Assembly (NCBI GenBank): GCA_012064385.1
Contig: QRDG01001992.1
Span: 434,001 to 498,000, forward strand
DNA from: Puccinellia tenuiflora
Lineage: Eukaryota > Streptophyta > Magnoliopsida > Poales > Poaceae
Length of the DNA: 64,000 bases
Direction of reading: 5' to 3'
Shown here: one piece after another, positions 36,201-48,000 of the stretch
How positions within the stretch are numbered: the first letter of the stretch is position 1
How the letters are laid out: each line of letters opens with the position of its first letter
Program-made: the position numbers and the translations under genes
Notes under the pieces: model-generated
Told to the model about the DNA's origin: nothing
The model's database searches: none
The model's input: only the letters and a program-made list of their open reading frames with translations

Positions 36201-39200
36201 ATTTCTTATTTTCTACTCAGCTTGTTTTCCCTTTGTCAACTGATATTTTGTGCTGAATATATATTGTTGATCGCAGAGAGGTGCAATAGATGAGAAGATA
36301 CAAAAGAAAGAAGAGATGGAGCAATTCGAGGTAACTTACGCTACATATTGGTTTGTCATTATCACAGATAGTACTACTCTCATTTGCATGAACCGTAATG
36401 TTGTCCTTTTTGGGTATTTCTATAGGTTGAGCTTAAAGCAAAACGTGAGGCTGCAGAATGGAGACGGATACAAGGTAAGTTTCTGTAATATGAACAAAAC
36501 AACAGTGTCAAAACTCATAAATGTACTAATGTAGGAAAAATTATGGGAAGAAAAATCCTAATAACATGCACAATAACTTAGTTTTCCAATGGATGGATGT
36601 TTTAGAATCCTAATGTAAAATTTCACTAGATATGGAATCCTATTCTGGGTCATTGGACGACAGACAATTGCTCTTTGTTCTTGTGGTGGGGAAATTTGTT
36701 TTTAAAGTAGATTGGGTTGACTATGTGTGTCATGATCAGAGCGGATAATGGCCCTACAGCCTGTACGAGTTTGCCCTAGACCCAAGAGGCGTGGCAGCTC
36801 CATGTAGGTAGCCGCACCTCAAGAGCTGAAGGGCAGGGAGGAAAAGGGGATGAGACTAGATTGATATTATTCTTGCTTCTCATAACGAGTACAGGGGGTC
36901 CTTTTTATAGGGAACACTCAACTTGACATCCAGGAAACCTATCTCCGCTTTCCTAACAAACCATATAGTAACATTCCTATTTAAATAAAGATTGATTTAA
37001 ACAATAGAAATCCTAACTCATGGATATTTCCTAACGGAAGCCAGCTAGGGCCGGCTGCTCCTATGGCCCCTATCTGCCCAAATGCCATCTCCCCTCCCCC
37101 ATTGATGACCAGCTCGTCCTTGAGCTGCTAGGCAGCGACCGTGGCTGCAACCGCAGGAGTCCCCATGCCGGCGAGGCAATGTAGTGCTCCTTAGAAGGCC
37201 AGTTCATCATCAAGCTGTTTGGCGGTGGCCATGGTTCAAGTCCCCTGCTCAAGGGCTCAAGGCAAATATGTTGCATCCTGGATCGAACACAATTTGTGTA
37301 AGGCTTGGTGCAACAAGGATCTTTCCCAAACAGCCAAAAGAACCGTCATATTCTTTGAGTACGAGTATGTGTGCGGCTGAACCAACATGGAGGTCTGACC
37401 AAGTTTGCACGCCTGTTTTGGGTTAGATGTCCGCAAAGTTAGACATGCATAGGAATACGGTTCTGACCCAGTAATAACATGACCACCAAAGGAGCGTTGG
37501 GTGCTGCATATGCTTGTCGTTGTGGTTGTTCCCCATCCTCATGACGCATTGCCACTGATGTGGAAATAACAGCAGACACCTCCGGAAATGTTGCAGCCTC
37601 CACTGCTGAGGGTAGGTGCACTACAGCCTCTTATATTGTTGTAGCAATCTTTGAAGCCCTTGCTGATGCTGGTGATTGAATTGAAGTGCCATTGCCACCC
37701 AATCAGGATGACCGCTGTCGCTGTGTGGAACGCATCGACCAGGCTAGCTGCTGGTCGGTGAAGGTCTTATGCAAGGCTCACAAACAGGATGCAATGGTGG
37801 TGGCAAGACCAGTGGCACCCTTGGCATAGATGGTGAGAGCGCCGGCCCAGGCTGCACTGGTGCTGCCTGTAGTGGCAGCAATGATGAAGACTGGGGCAGC
37901 TGCAGCATCGTTATCGATGCGCAGGTCAACAGCACCATGGCCGACAACATCTGACGATGGCCAGGCCTGGTGGGATCCTGGTTTGTTGGAGAGGGATCAG
38001 ATAGCCATAGGGGTTGGCCCGGATGATCTTGATGAAGTCATCCCATGATGGCTGTCCCACCTTCTCCTCTAGGCGACTGTACTAGCGGACAGCAGCACTG
38101 GTCAGGTGGCAGGATGCCAAACTCATCTTATCTGCCTCAGGTGTGCGATGGGGAAGGAAGAAGAGGTTGCATCTAGTCAACCAGAAACGGGGATTGACCC
38201 GCCGTCATAGTGGGAAACTCAATATTGGAGATTTGCACGGGAACACCACCTTCCATACTGGACTCCTCACCGCCTTGCGGTAATTCATCAAGCGTAGCTT
38301 TGAGCAACGCAGAACTCGGTGGCGGCGACCATGGAGATGGCAACGGCGAGACTTGCAAAGGTGCCGGTATCATGGTTCCATGCGCTGCGGAGATCATCGG
38401 CTTTGAGTTGTCATGAACTTGGTTCACGACAGAGGGGATAATGGCCCTATGTCCTGTACCACATTATTATCATCCAACTGTTTCCCTGCGGTATTGTTGC
38501 TTATCCTTTGTAGAATTCATTGAGGCTAACCTAAAGTAAATTGCCTTCATATAAAAATATGCACAGATTGGGGTCTGTGCACACTGCTGTTGCTGGTCTG
38601 ATGTAATCTTGTCATGGTGTAAACTGCACACATAGGTTTTGTGCAGGTTATAGTACACACACATAGGTTGTGTGCTGGTTGTGGTGTGAACAGTGCACAT
38701 GAGTTGTGTCCTGAGTAGATAGGCATGCTGCAATATGTTTGCAGCTGTCTGCAGGTTGTGTGAGAGCTATCCTTGCTTAGGAGTTAAGTTAGTAGGTGCT
38801 AGTATGTTCTAGACTACTATTTATATGTTATTCTTAGGCTGTAAGATAGGGTAGCTCGGTAGAAAGCAGTAGAAGGCTCTAGAATGCGGTAGCACTGACC
38901 TTGAACCTTCTATACAAGGAGAGGCACCCTATATGGAGAGAAGGAAGTTGCAAGAAATGTCCTAGCATAGGAGGGCGAGCATAGGTTGCTAAGGTTTACC
39001 AGCATTTGTTGATGTGGTGTAGTTTCAGCAGGCATAGGTTGCCAAGCTTGTAGGCATTCGTTGCCTGTGTAGTGTAGCATTCGTTGCTGCAAAATCTAAT
39101 ACTACTAGAAAAGGAAGGCATATGTTGCCTGAAATTGGTGTGCTCCCTGTAGTGCTAGTACCCTGTTTTTCTTCATTTGCTCAAGAGAGAGAACAGAGAG

Positions 39201-40751
39201 AAGAGGGAACACCCAATAGCTGTAAGATTTTAACGTGTCTAAAACGTTCTAGTATACATATTTTATTTCATGCGTGTTTGTATTTCTCAGCATTTGCTGT
39301 ATTTCTCAGCATTTGCAGTAATTGCACTTAATGCAATCTGGGGACATCGAATAATTGTGATTAAAGAATAAAACATGATATCAGTATGGTGTCTTAACAT
39401 CTTTTATTCTCAGGTATATCTCTTGAAGGTGATGCAGAACTTTTGGCAGTTCCGAAACAGCCAGAGGCACCACCTACGCGGGATGAATGGATGACTACAC
39501 TGCCACCTGAAAGAAAAGTAAATGACTAGAATATCTCCTTAATTCACTGTTACCTATCCCTAAAGAGGTAGACCCTCCGTTCCAAATTAAGTGTCGTTGA
39601 TTTAGTACAACTTTGTACTAAATTGGCAACACTTAATTTGGAACGGAGGGAGTAAATTTCATGTGGCGACAACCACCATGGAAAGGGGCCATGGCAGGCT
39701 CCCATATTTGTCTTTATAGATTCCTTAATTATTGTTAGTTAACGTTAGCAGTTAAATCACTTGGAGATATTTCTTGATTCTCAAGTTAGTTACTTCCTAA
39801 AGTTTGTTAGTTCGGCTTAGCCTCCAAGTTTGTAAGCTGGCTATATAATGCCTAGCCTGCTAGCCATATCGATCAATAGACAAGCAAGAAAATAGTCTCA
39901 GTTATCCTCCCAAAATTTTCCCTGCTCTTGTTGTGCGGCAGCCTCCACTTGGCTGGGCGTCGCACCTCATCTGTCTCATGCCAGCCTTAGGGCCATTATC
40001 CTATCACCTACCACGTTCATAAAATAAATGGTACTTGTGTTATATGTTTGTATTTAATAATAGCATTGTTTCACAGGCTGGAGTACCAATGCATTCAACT
40101 ACATCATTTAGCATGAATGGTAAAGAAGGACGTGGTGACACAAGTGCATGGACAGATAGTCCGCTTGATAGAGCCCAGAAAGCACAGCAAAAGTACGACT
40201 CTGCCTTTGTTCTTTTCCGTCTATGTTCAATCAATATCTTTCTTCTACCTGCATGTATGACCGGAGTACTGGCACTGGGTGTTACTTGGCATCATTTTGC
40301 AGGCTTAGCACAGAAAAGTTTCAGTAGTTTCTGATAACATTTCCGTTTGTCATATTAGTTGACATACTGCATATATGAAAAAAAGTATATACTTGTGATA
40401 ATGATTAATGCTGTTCGTTGCAGTTACTTAGAGGCCTACAACAAAGCAAAGGCAATTGCAGATGGATATGAAGAAAATGTCAAAGCTTCAGATGCTTCTC
40501 TTGTAGATAAATACAACTCCTCCAAACGATCAGTGTCCCTTGTGCAAAAGCATCGAGAGGGCAAAAAGGAGAAAAAGAAGCATAAACAACGAGGGAAAGA
40601 AGAATGGGAGGAAAACCACCCATGGAAGCCATGGGATCGTGAGAAAGATATTGCTGCTGGGCGGCAAAATGTTGCTTTAGACCCAGAGAACATGACACAA
40701 GGATTGTCGTCCCGTTTCTCATCTGGAGCTGTGCAGAGGAACTTCCTGTGA
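30266..40751 (+). CDS. J-domain protein with RS-like N-terminus and DUF3752/GPALPP1 C-terminus
   Basis: Eleven GT-AG exons join to exactly 585 codons (584 aa): 30266-30658, 31163-31494, 31900-31974, 32113-32215, 33055-33143, 35835-35946, 36277-36330, 36426-36474, 39414-39517, 40077-40192 and 40424-40751. Residues 1-110 are Ser/Arg/Lys/His-rich (RS-like, probably nuclear). GPALPP-like motifs occur as LGPAMP (244-249) and IGPPPP (279-284). A J-domain spans about 312-370, with ALYDVLGIN, KKRYWKLSLLVHPDKC and HPD at 340-342, so Hsp70 stimulation should be possible. From residue 426, DEWMTTLPPER and later TSAWTDSPLDRAQKAQ, KRSVSLVQKH and PWDREKDI match the C-terminus of GPALPP motif-containing protein 1 (DUF3752). 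Function is inferred only: a nuclear co-chaperone, perhaps tied to RNA processing. Introns 5, 8 and 9 carry transposon insertions. Confidence 0.93.
31023..31054 (+). repeat. GA-rich microsatellite in intron 1 of the DnaJ gene
   Basis: A purine tract of GAGAGAGAGAGAG type, slightly interrupted, lies in the first intron. It is followed by a T-run near 31082-31097. Confidence 0.8.
32345..32660 (+). repeat. Short tandem repeats in intron 4 of the DnaJ gene
   Basis: CTTCATATAGTTGACTATTCCTG occurs twice in a row near 32353-32400. Further on, AGAGCCAGTTGGCACGCAT occurs at about 32527 and 32561 and again with one change near 32636. These lie in the intron and have no coding effect. Confidence 0.75.
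34472..35303. mobile_element. Non-autonomous hAT element in intron 5 of the DnaJ gene
   Basis: The 832-bp element has terminal inverted repeats CAAGGATTACGAGTCGA / CATGGATTACGAGTCGA. It is flanked by a perfect 8-bp duplication, GTTGAGTA, at 34464-34471 and 35304-35311. Subterminal regions are packed with GACTAGTC-like palindromes, the arrangement hAT transposases bind. The interior is GC-rich, includes a run of 22 G at 34747-34768 and has open frames on both strands, none recognisable as transposase. It lies between the two exons that encode the J-domain. Confidence 0.92.
36738..38460 (-). mobile_element. Decayed Ty3/gypsy element in intron 8 of the DnaJ gene
   Basis: Both edges carry GATAATGGCCCTA motifs (36744 and 38440 region) in the same orientation, as LTR edges would. 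On the minus strand near 38210-37990 a gag-like frame reads NPRFWLTRCNLFFLPHR and later LEEKVGQPSWDDFIKIIR. An in-frame stop interrupts it after SCHLTSAAVR. Near 37120-37070 the minus strand reads KDELVINGGGEMAFG, like the end of a gypsy pol ORF just before the 3' LTR. The middle of pol is missing, so the copy is internally deleted and dead. Confidence 0.65.
38461..39413 (+). other. Rest of intron 8, possible Copia-like LTR remnant
   Basis: The sequence has repeated CACACATAGGTT and GCATAGGTTGC/GCATTCGTTGC motifs (38630-39130). A TCTATACAAGGA box lies near 38909, and a leader-like segment follows. This is compatible with an old LTR, but borders were not found. Confidence 0.3.
39571..39652. 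mobile_element. Stowaway MITE in intron 9 of the DnaJ gene
   Basis: The 82-bp element has ends CCCTCCGTTCCAAATTAAGTG paired with CACTTAATTTGGAACGGAGGG and sits between TA dinucleotides. These are the consensus ends of grass Stowaway (Tc1/mariner) MITEs. The whole element folds into one hairpin. Confidence 0.95.
39662..40006 (+). repeat. Ty3-like solo LTR or LTR remnant in intron 9
   Basis: Sequence from TGTGGCGACAACC to GGGCCATTATCCTATCA has LTR traits: TG...CA borders, a CTATATAATGCC promoter-like box at about 39840, and a 3' end that matches the inverted end of the gypsy copy at 36738. No clean target duplication was found, so borders are tentative. Confidence 0.5.
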
Positions 40752-42600
40752 GCAATTTTAGATATGACCATACTCGAGGCATGACAAGGAAGCATGGCCT
40801 AATTGGTGCTCAGTACCACGGTCCGTACTTGTTGAATGCCAGCCAATGATCATGTGGGCACAGAAACCACAGAGAATGCAAGTTTAGTGATATTTGCTAT
40901 ATGAGCTCTGTTCACATGTTGAATTCCAATGGTGGGAGAGACACGCGTGTTTTCTAGAGAGCTCAAGTTGTCAACATAAAAGGTACTATACTGTTTTGTT
41001 TGCTAGTTGTTTTAACAACTCCAGGTATGTCTTTGTATGTGTCTCATCTTTGTTGAGCGCTAAGATATATGTTGGGGATTTAAAGAATGGAATATTGTTG
41101 TAATACTATCCCGCTACAGTCATGGACTGATCATGCTAACTTATTGATACTTGATGTACAATGAATGGTGCGTTGGTCAAGTGAGAGCTTTTGCAAGTAA
41201 AAGATATTCGAACAAACTGAGTGTTTTTATTCATTCGTTACGGCTACATGTATCAGTGTTTGTGGGTATATTAGTTAATTGATAAGGTCATTGTGGGTCC
41301 ATCATTGGAATCTAGGTCGAATGTAGAAATCCTGAACACGAAAACAAAGTGACAGCTGGCGTGGAATGGCCAAATAATGGTAAAAAAAAGAGAGCTTAAA
41401 TCATGCAACAACAGAAACGTGTAGGCTGTTGTCCCTTCATCGTCTTGTCCAACTAGATTCGAACAGTGCGGCTTGCCGCGCGGCACTTTTTGGTTCTTTG
41501 AATTTTTTGCCCGTGATTTTCATATTGTATACAGATTATTAAGGAGCTGGTTAATATCCTAATGTATAAGCTAAACAAAATGGTAATATCATTGTCATTG
41601 GGATATGTTTAACAATATCTGGATCAAGCACAGATATCACATTGTTATTTACATAAAGAAAAGTAGGGCACATCTCTAAGTTCAAATGAAAACAAAAATT
41701 ACGACATCGCACGATCAGAAGCGTAAGAAACAGGAAATACAAAGCAGTGGTGAAACACAGTGGTCCGTAAAAAATGTATTGGAGCTGAGATTATTAAAGT
41801 GAAAGAAAGAACAAAAGTCAATTAATTGAAACTCGTTTTCTGGATATGGTGGAGTTAAAGTAAGCGTATCGTAAACATGTTATATGAGTAATATGATAGA
41901 GGGGGAGGGGGCATTTAGATAGTAAATATGGTAAGTGAGTAGTCCCAGCATCTTGCTCATTTGATAGAAGGCCCAGAGAAATAATTTGGGTATTGCAATG
42001 GGAGAACTGAAGCATCTTGTATTGAAATGCTTATAACAAAGTAGTTCTAGACAGGTACCCAGACATGATTCTCAAGATTGTGAACCACAATTTTCATTAG
42101 CTTACCATTTAGTTCACAATGTACACATATGATCCTATGTCTACCACCAACATCACACGGCAAATAATTTACTCGGTGAAAACAGTTAACAGAAACACAT
42201 ATCAAGGTTTAGGATCAGGTTATACCCACTAACATGCTGCTTGTTTTAGCACTAAAAATAACCAAACATATTCTATAACACACTAAATTAGCATGCTACA
42301 TAAGAGATAGAATATTTAGCTACTCCGGGAACAAATAAAAAAGGATGAAAGTGAAGACCTCTCAAGTTCACAGTTTCCCATGCCAATAGCATTTTAATTT
42401 CTTGTAGAATGCAAAGAGCAATATACTCAGTTTTCCATGATGTGGGTATATACAGTTGAATAGTGGATACCAAATTATACAGTTGAGTGGGTGAGGTACG
42501 CAATCCCAATGACTGATCATGGATTCAGTTTGCTGAATATCTACATGTAACTTGGGGTAGCTGGGCTGGTGGTGATGGCAGTGATGGACATATCGACGAT
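40752..42600. other. 3' flank of the DnaJ gene and intergenic sequence
   Basis: The 3' UTR probably extends a few hundred bases past 40751. A segment at about 41470-41580 (GCTTGCCGCGCGGCAC ... ATTAAGGAGCTGGTTAATATCC) is a diverged relative of 44285-44390. No other feature was recognised. Confidence 0.4.
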
Positions 42601-42609
42601 AATGGTTAC

Positions 42610-43143
42610 TTCTCTACAACTCCAACCTGTCGAAAGAAAATCAAAGTGGAATCAAAATCTAAATACTAAATACCTAAGCCAGGGAGAATATATCAAAAAG
42701 GAAAATATATGATTGAGAGAGGGAGAGAGAATACCAGACCAAGTCATAATCTACCACACGAATGACAGATCAAATATATCTTTCCTTACTATAAGAAGAT
42801 GGTTACGGGTTTACATGAAATGCACAGACCAAATAGAACACAATTTTGGACAAGTAATTTAACTGGCCCATATATCATTTGGAGGGGACCTATGTATGGA
42901 GGAGCAGCCATGGGGGCAAAATCAATGCAGATGGAGGAGAAAAGAAAGTAGGGCGACTCACCTTGGCTTGATGTCCTCTTCCAGTCTGCATTCCACATGT
43001 TGACAGTCAGGGAAGAGGGTGAGGCAGAGCACATCAGCGTGCCTACCACGACCCGTGCTCTTCCCGTTGAGTGGCGAGGAGGATGGCGCCGAGCGACGAA
43101 AAGGGGTCGGAGCCGGCAACGGTGCCTCGAACGCCCCTCTCAA
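42610..43143 (-). CDS. Putative two-exon small ORF, unrecognised
   Basis: On the minus strand an ATG at 43143 opens a 60-codon frame (MRGAFEAPLPAPTPFRR...) that runs to a canonical CCAAG|GTGAGT donor at 42962/42961. A TTTCGACAG acceptor near 42629 would join it to LEL and a stop. The predicted 64-residue product is basic, with CLTLFPDCQHVEC in the middle. I recognise no family. It may be a spurious frame in one of the duplicated leader modules. Confidence 0.2.
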
Positions 43144-44833
43144 TGTCGCGCTCCTCTATGCCACGGATGATGGCGACATCGTCGCGTATGTGCCTGGTCC
43201 TCCCAAGGATGTAATCTTTAGATTAGTAAAATAAATTACCCAGATTAACTGGAGCTTTAGGGATGGGCTGAATTATTCTTGTCATATATATATATATATA
43301 ACACAACTATTGTACCTTTCACAAAGTGATGGCATGGAATTTAAAAGAGGAAACTATATAGCACTGTAAGTAGAGAGCTTCTCCACGTAAAGAAATTGTA
43401 GAAAAAGCATGAACTATATAGCACTACACTCCTTATGGACCAGCCAATCGGGAGGGGGACATCACCAATACTCCAGTTGGTTCCTCTATTCAAAAATTTC
43501 ACACAATAACACGCCCAATATGCTACAGTCGAAGGCTTGTTTTGGCAGAATCCAATTGCTTTAAAATCAGTCCGACACTAACACCTCTCAGATTGAATTT
43601 ATACTATAATAAAAAGTATTTACATTATGTACATCAAACCGCATACTGCAGAGCTTGCACACAAATAGAGGAATGCACACATAAGTGACAAAAGAGAAAA
43701 TTACTAAGTACCTAAAAGTGCTTACTTAGACATAGGGTGTACAACACTGGAAATGAGGTGATCTAGCTCCTTGTCGTTGTCATCTTGTGAACTTAATAAA
43801 GACAGAAATAGTCTCTAAACAATTTGCAAGCAGCAACCATTTATTTAAAATTGCAACTGGGTCAAGCAGCATGTAGTTGCGTTAATAACGGATGACTGAA
43901 AAAATAAGTATCTAAGTTCAGGGTCTAGTGGCCTTTCACAATATTCATGCAATGAAGCGCCTAATCAGCAAGAAATAGTGGTCAGGACCAAACAACCATT
44001 CAGAAGCAATGAACCATATGCCACGGTGACAGGGAAGGGTCGCAGACGGCTGGCGGCTAGGGTTTCTACCGCGGGTTGCTGCTTTTATACCTCGCGTTGG
44101 AAAAAAACGGACGTACTATTTTGCATAGGAAGCACACAAGAAACAATTTTCAGTTGCAGACTAAAGAACTAATCAATGAAATGTGCATTTTTCTGTACTG
44201 GTCATTGCAGAACTGAATTATTTGTGCCGAAAGAACTATTTTTTGAGGCAGGAAACCTGGTTTTGACTATAGAAATAATCAAAGAAAATGCCGGCTCGCC
44301 GCGCGCCACCATTTGATTCAAAAAATAGTTTGCCTGTAATCCTCATGTATTAATGCAGATTAATAAGAAGATAGTTGATATCCGTAAGCTATATGGAAAG
44401 GTAAAAGCGGACACCATGGAAAGGTAAAACCAGACACCATTGAGACAATGTGAATAATAGTAAGCATTAGTAAGATTATGGATTCAACACTGCCATGGCT
44501 GTATACAATGGCAACTGATAGGAAGATGGTTCATATCCTAAACAACAATATATATAATTTACATAAAAAACTTTATAGCTTAGACACATGGAATGGGATG
44601 GGCGTCAATAGCAGTGGTAACATATTCATGTTCAGAATAGAGGGTTGCTTTCACAGCTGAACAAAAGGATTGAAATAGTAACATATTCATGTTCAATCGT
44701 TCAGTAGGCCAGGAGTGAGGAAAGTACAGTGTCATATGCACTATAACATGAAACAAATAACAAAATTAATACGACGGACAAACCAAGAAGCAACAATGTG
44801 ATTGTCTACAGGTTCAGATAATCTTCAGAGCAC

Positions 44834-45013
44834 CTAACATCTCCATCCTAGATTATTTATCATTGAGAGGGCCATACATGTTTGGTAGTATTCAAGGAAA
44901 TGATTGCCTCCGCTTGAATCGGGTATGTGATATTTTCTGAATGTCTTCCAAGAGCTCCCAGCATGCTGATCACGGTATGCAAACGTTCGAGCATCGCACA
45001 TAGACGAAATAAC
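44834..45013 (-). pseudogene. Orphan open exon with splice acceptor, unrecognised
   Basis: On the minus strand an acceptor (GTAGCTGCAG) at 45014 precedes 59 open codons and a stop. The encoded sequence contains RTFAYRDQHAGSSWKTF and later LEYYQTCMALSMINN, which looks protein-like in composition. No neighbouring coding exon could be joined. It may be the last exon of a decayed gene or a chance open frame. Confidence 0.2.
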
Positions 45014-48000
45014 CTGCAGCTACAAAATTAAATAGAATGCCCTCAAATGTAAGGCAAAGGAGCACAACGAAATTCAATGCATCACTTTGACACAAATATA
45101 ATGTATTCAAAGCTATATAGCACTATTTACCACCACAATGGAACTATTAAGTACTTTCTTCACAGTTCATGTAAACATAGATTATATTTCTAAACTAACA
45201 TAAACCTACCACAATAAGCAACTATTTCTGGTTTGTATGAAGTTGCTTGTTTGTATGAAGTTATTGACTGCATAAATTGCACATTTGCACAGGTAACTCC
45301 ACACTTTCTTTTGCACACATTACACGACACCTAGTGTGTCAACCACGACTCCCGTTCTATTTATCTCTGAAGCTTTCTGGATTGAGAATCACAAATCATG
45401 ATAAAAATAAACTGGAGACGGATCAATTAGAAATATGTGGCAAAAAGGGAGTGTGCAATTACCTTATTGAGAGAGAATATAAATGAAGGTGGCATTGTAA
45501 TCGCATTTGCCAATGTTGATGCTTCTATAGATAGTCCATAAGTGGATGAATTTCCATCAGTTTGAATATATTGACTGTCTTATTAAGATAGAACAAAGTA
45601 AGGCTTGTTGACTCAATAGCCTCATGACCTGTAAGCATAGTCTCCATTAAACATTGTTGGGATGATACAGTACTGGGTTATCGTTGTGAGATGGCACACA
45701 TGGCAAAATTAAGTTTGATATTTTTTCTCTTCTTGATTGTGGCATGATACTATATGGAATGTAGGTTATATTAATTTAACTATTTATTGAATGGAGCTTA
45801 TATTGATCTAGCAATTTCTCAAAATAATATATGGACTTTATTACACATGCACTCATCAAGCTATCTTATAATCCCATGGTACATGATGACAGTGTTTCCT
45901 TTGGATCATCTTTTGCAGTTGAAGCAAGCTGATGTGACAACTAAGTAAACCATAAGAAATAACCAGGCTCAACACAAATAACCATCAGCAAATGAATATG
46001 GTTCTGACGATTTGCTGTTTCTGAAGCAAAAGCACTATTGCCCTAAAGTACAGATGGATGCATCTACAAACACATGGGCATTTTATCTATTCAGTTGAAA
46101 ATAACAACATAATTATACCTTAACATTGAATAAAATGTTCTGCATCACACTGGCAGCATACTTATTAATCCTAAGAAAGAATTAGCACCATATGAACAGA
46201 TTTATGACATATAATTGAATGGCTCCTACGCAGAAAGATAATTATTTATTAGCAAATACATCTGAACATAAAGATTAGAGGGTAAATGAGATGCAATATA
46301 TTAAGAGAAAATTCCTACATGGTAATGATAACACCAAGTTAATAGTTTATGTTGCAACTACATCGAGTGCAGTATATACTCTTCATGAATACAACACTAA
46401 GAAATCTACAAAATCAAACTATATAGAGGAGCAGCGACGCCAGCTTTAGAACCAGCGACGACAGCTTCAGAACCACCTACTTGTACGCAAGGACATCAAG
46501 TAAAACTGCACAATTGGCAACCGGCAGTACCTCTATCCTCTAAAATCTAAGAATTGCAAGTACATGTGAAAAAAAACCATGAAGTGCAGCTATCTATATC
46601 CATAGCAAGCTAGCAGCGGAACAAAAGGATTATTTCTTACACACACCTGAAACCAGCGGTTCAAATGAAGCACCGAATCCAACCTGAGAGAAAGTTACAA
46701 CATCCACTACAAAGAAAAGAAGGCGACCAGGAAGGTTAATCAGCAAGTTCCAACACAAAAGAAAGGGAGAATGGAAAAGGCGAAATCCAGATCCAGGCTA
46801 CCTCAACCAGCAATGGATCGCGAGCACCAAATCCAATCTCAGAGGAACTCACAACATCCACTACAAAGAAAAGAAGGTGCCCAGGAGGTTAATCAGCAAG
46901 TTCGAAACACAAAAAGAGGGAAAAAAAACAGCAAGATCCAGATGCAGGCTACCTCAACCAGCGACGAATCCATGCGACGCCATCGTGACTGCGGTGGGTA
47001 CCACCACGTGAATTCATGTGTAGATATGGACTAACCGGTAAAGACCACCAAAATGGTTTATCTATTTAAGGAACGGCTAATCAAACAGGATGCAAGGAAG
47101 ACACACCACAACAGACGACTAACTGTAGTAGCATTCATATATAACATCTTCAGTAGTTTCGTGAGCCAAGGATATTAATTTGAGATTCATAACATACTAT
47201 CGAAAGCATTTGAGCGCCTTCCCTTGCATCATCTCCTACTTATTTGAATCAGCAAATTTTGTTGTACTCACAAGGTGTGCTAAATATTGGAAAAGATATT
47301 CCAATGTAGAAATTGGACATACTGACTAAACCTTGCAACAATGTGTATGTTTAATTTTAGGTAAACCATTGCAACAACATATATTCAATACATCATGAAT
47401 AACTCTAAGATTTGTAGCCAGATAATAAATTGAGAACAAAACATTCCATTTTTAATTAAAATCTATTGAAGCTATCTTTAAGCCATTATCTAGGCAGAAG
47501 CTCTAACCTGCTGGCCAGCGGTATTTCACACGCAGAACAGACGACCAGCAAGAAACCAAGCGAGCCTTTTCGAGCCTACAAAAGGGGGAAAAGCCTGTGA
47601 GCCGTGCATAAACAACAGACCTGCAACACATACAACCAATGGACAAAAAAGAATAACAGTGTTCTAACCAGCTAAACAGAAACACAAACAGATCTAAGCA
47701 GGGAGTAAATAATTTAGCATAGACAGCAAGGTCTGGACGCCAACTGTACCTAATCACTGGTATAAATAAGTTGTACAGCCATAAACCTAGAAACATAGAT
47801 CCGTAAATCTGGACACGAAGCATGGCCATTGTAATCCTAGAAACTGCATGTACACATGAACAGCCTAAAAAAATTTAAACCGAGCCTAAATAACCTATAT
47901 ACCTCAGGCTAAAAATGCTAGAGACTGAATCTGCCTCTATTCATACCCAATCCATAGCCAAGCACAAAATATCTAAAGATATATCTCAGGCTAAAAATGC

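Noticed and set aside
43288..43304. (AT)n run as a possible regulatory site
   Set aside because: A simple microsatellite with no gene start nearby.
47503..47829. 108-codon hydrophobic minus-strand frame (MAMLRVQIYGSMFLGLW...)
   Set aside because: Cys/Leu/Phe-rich composition typical of translated AT-rich non-coding DNA. No homologue was recalled, and it lies inside the duplicated non-coding array.
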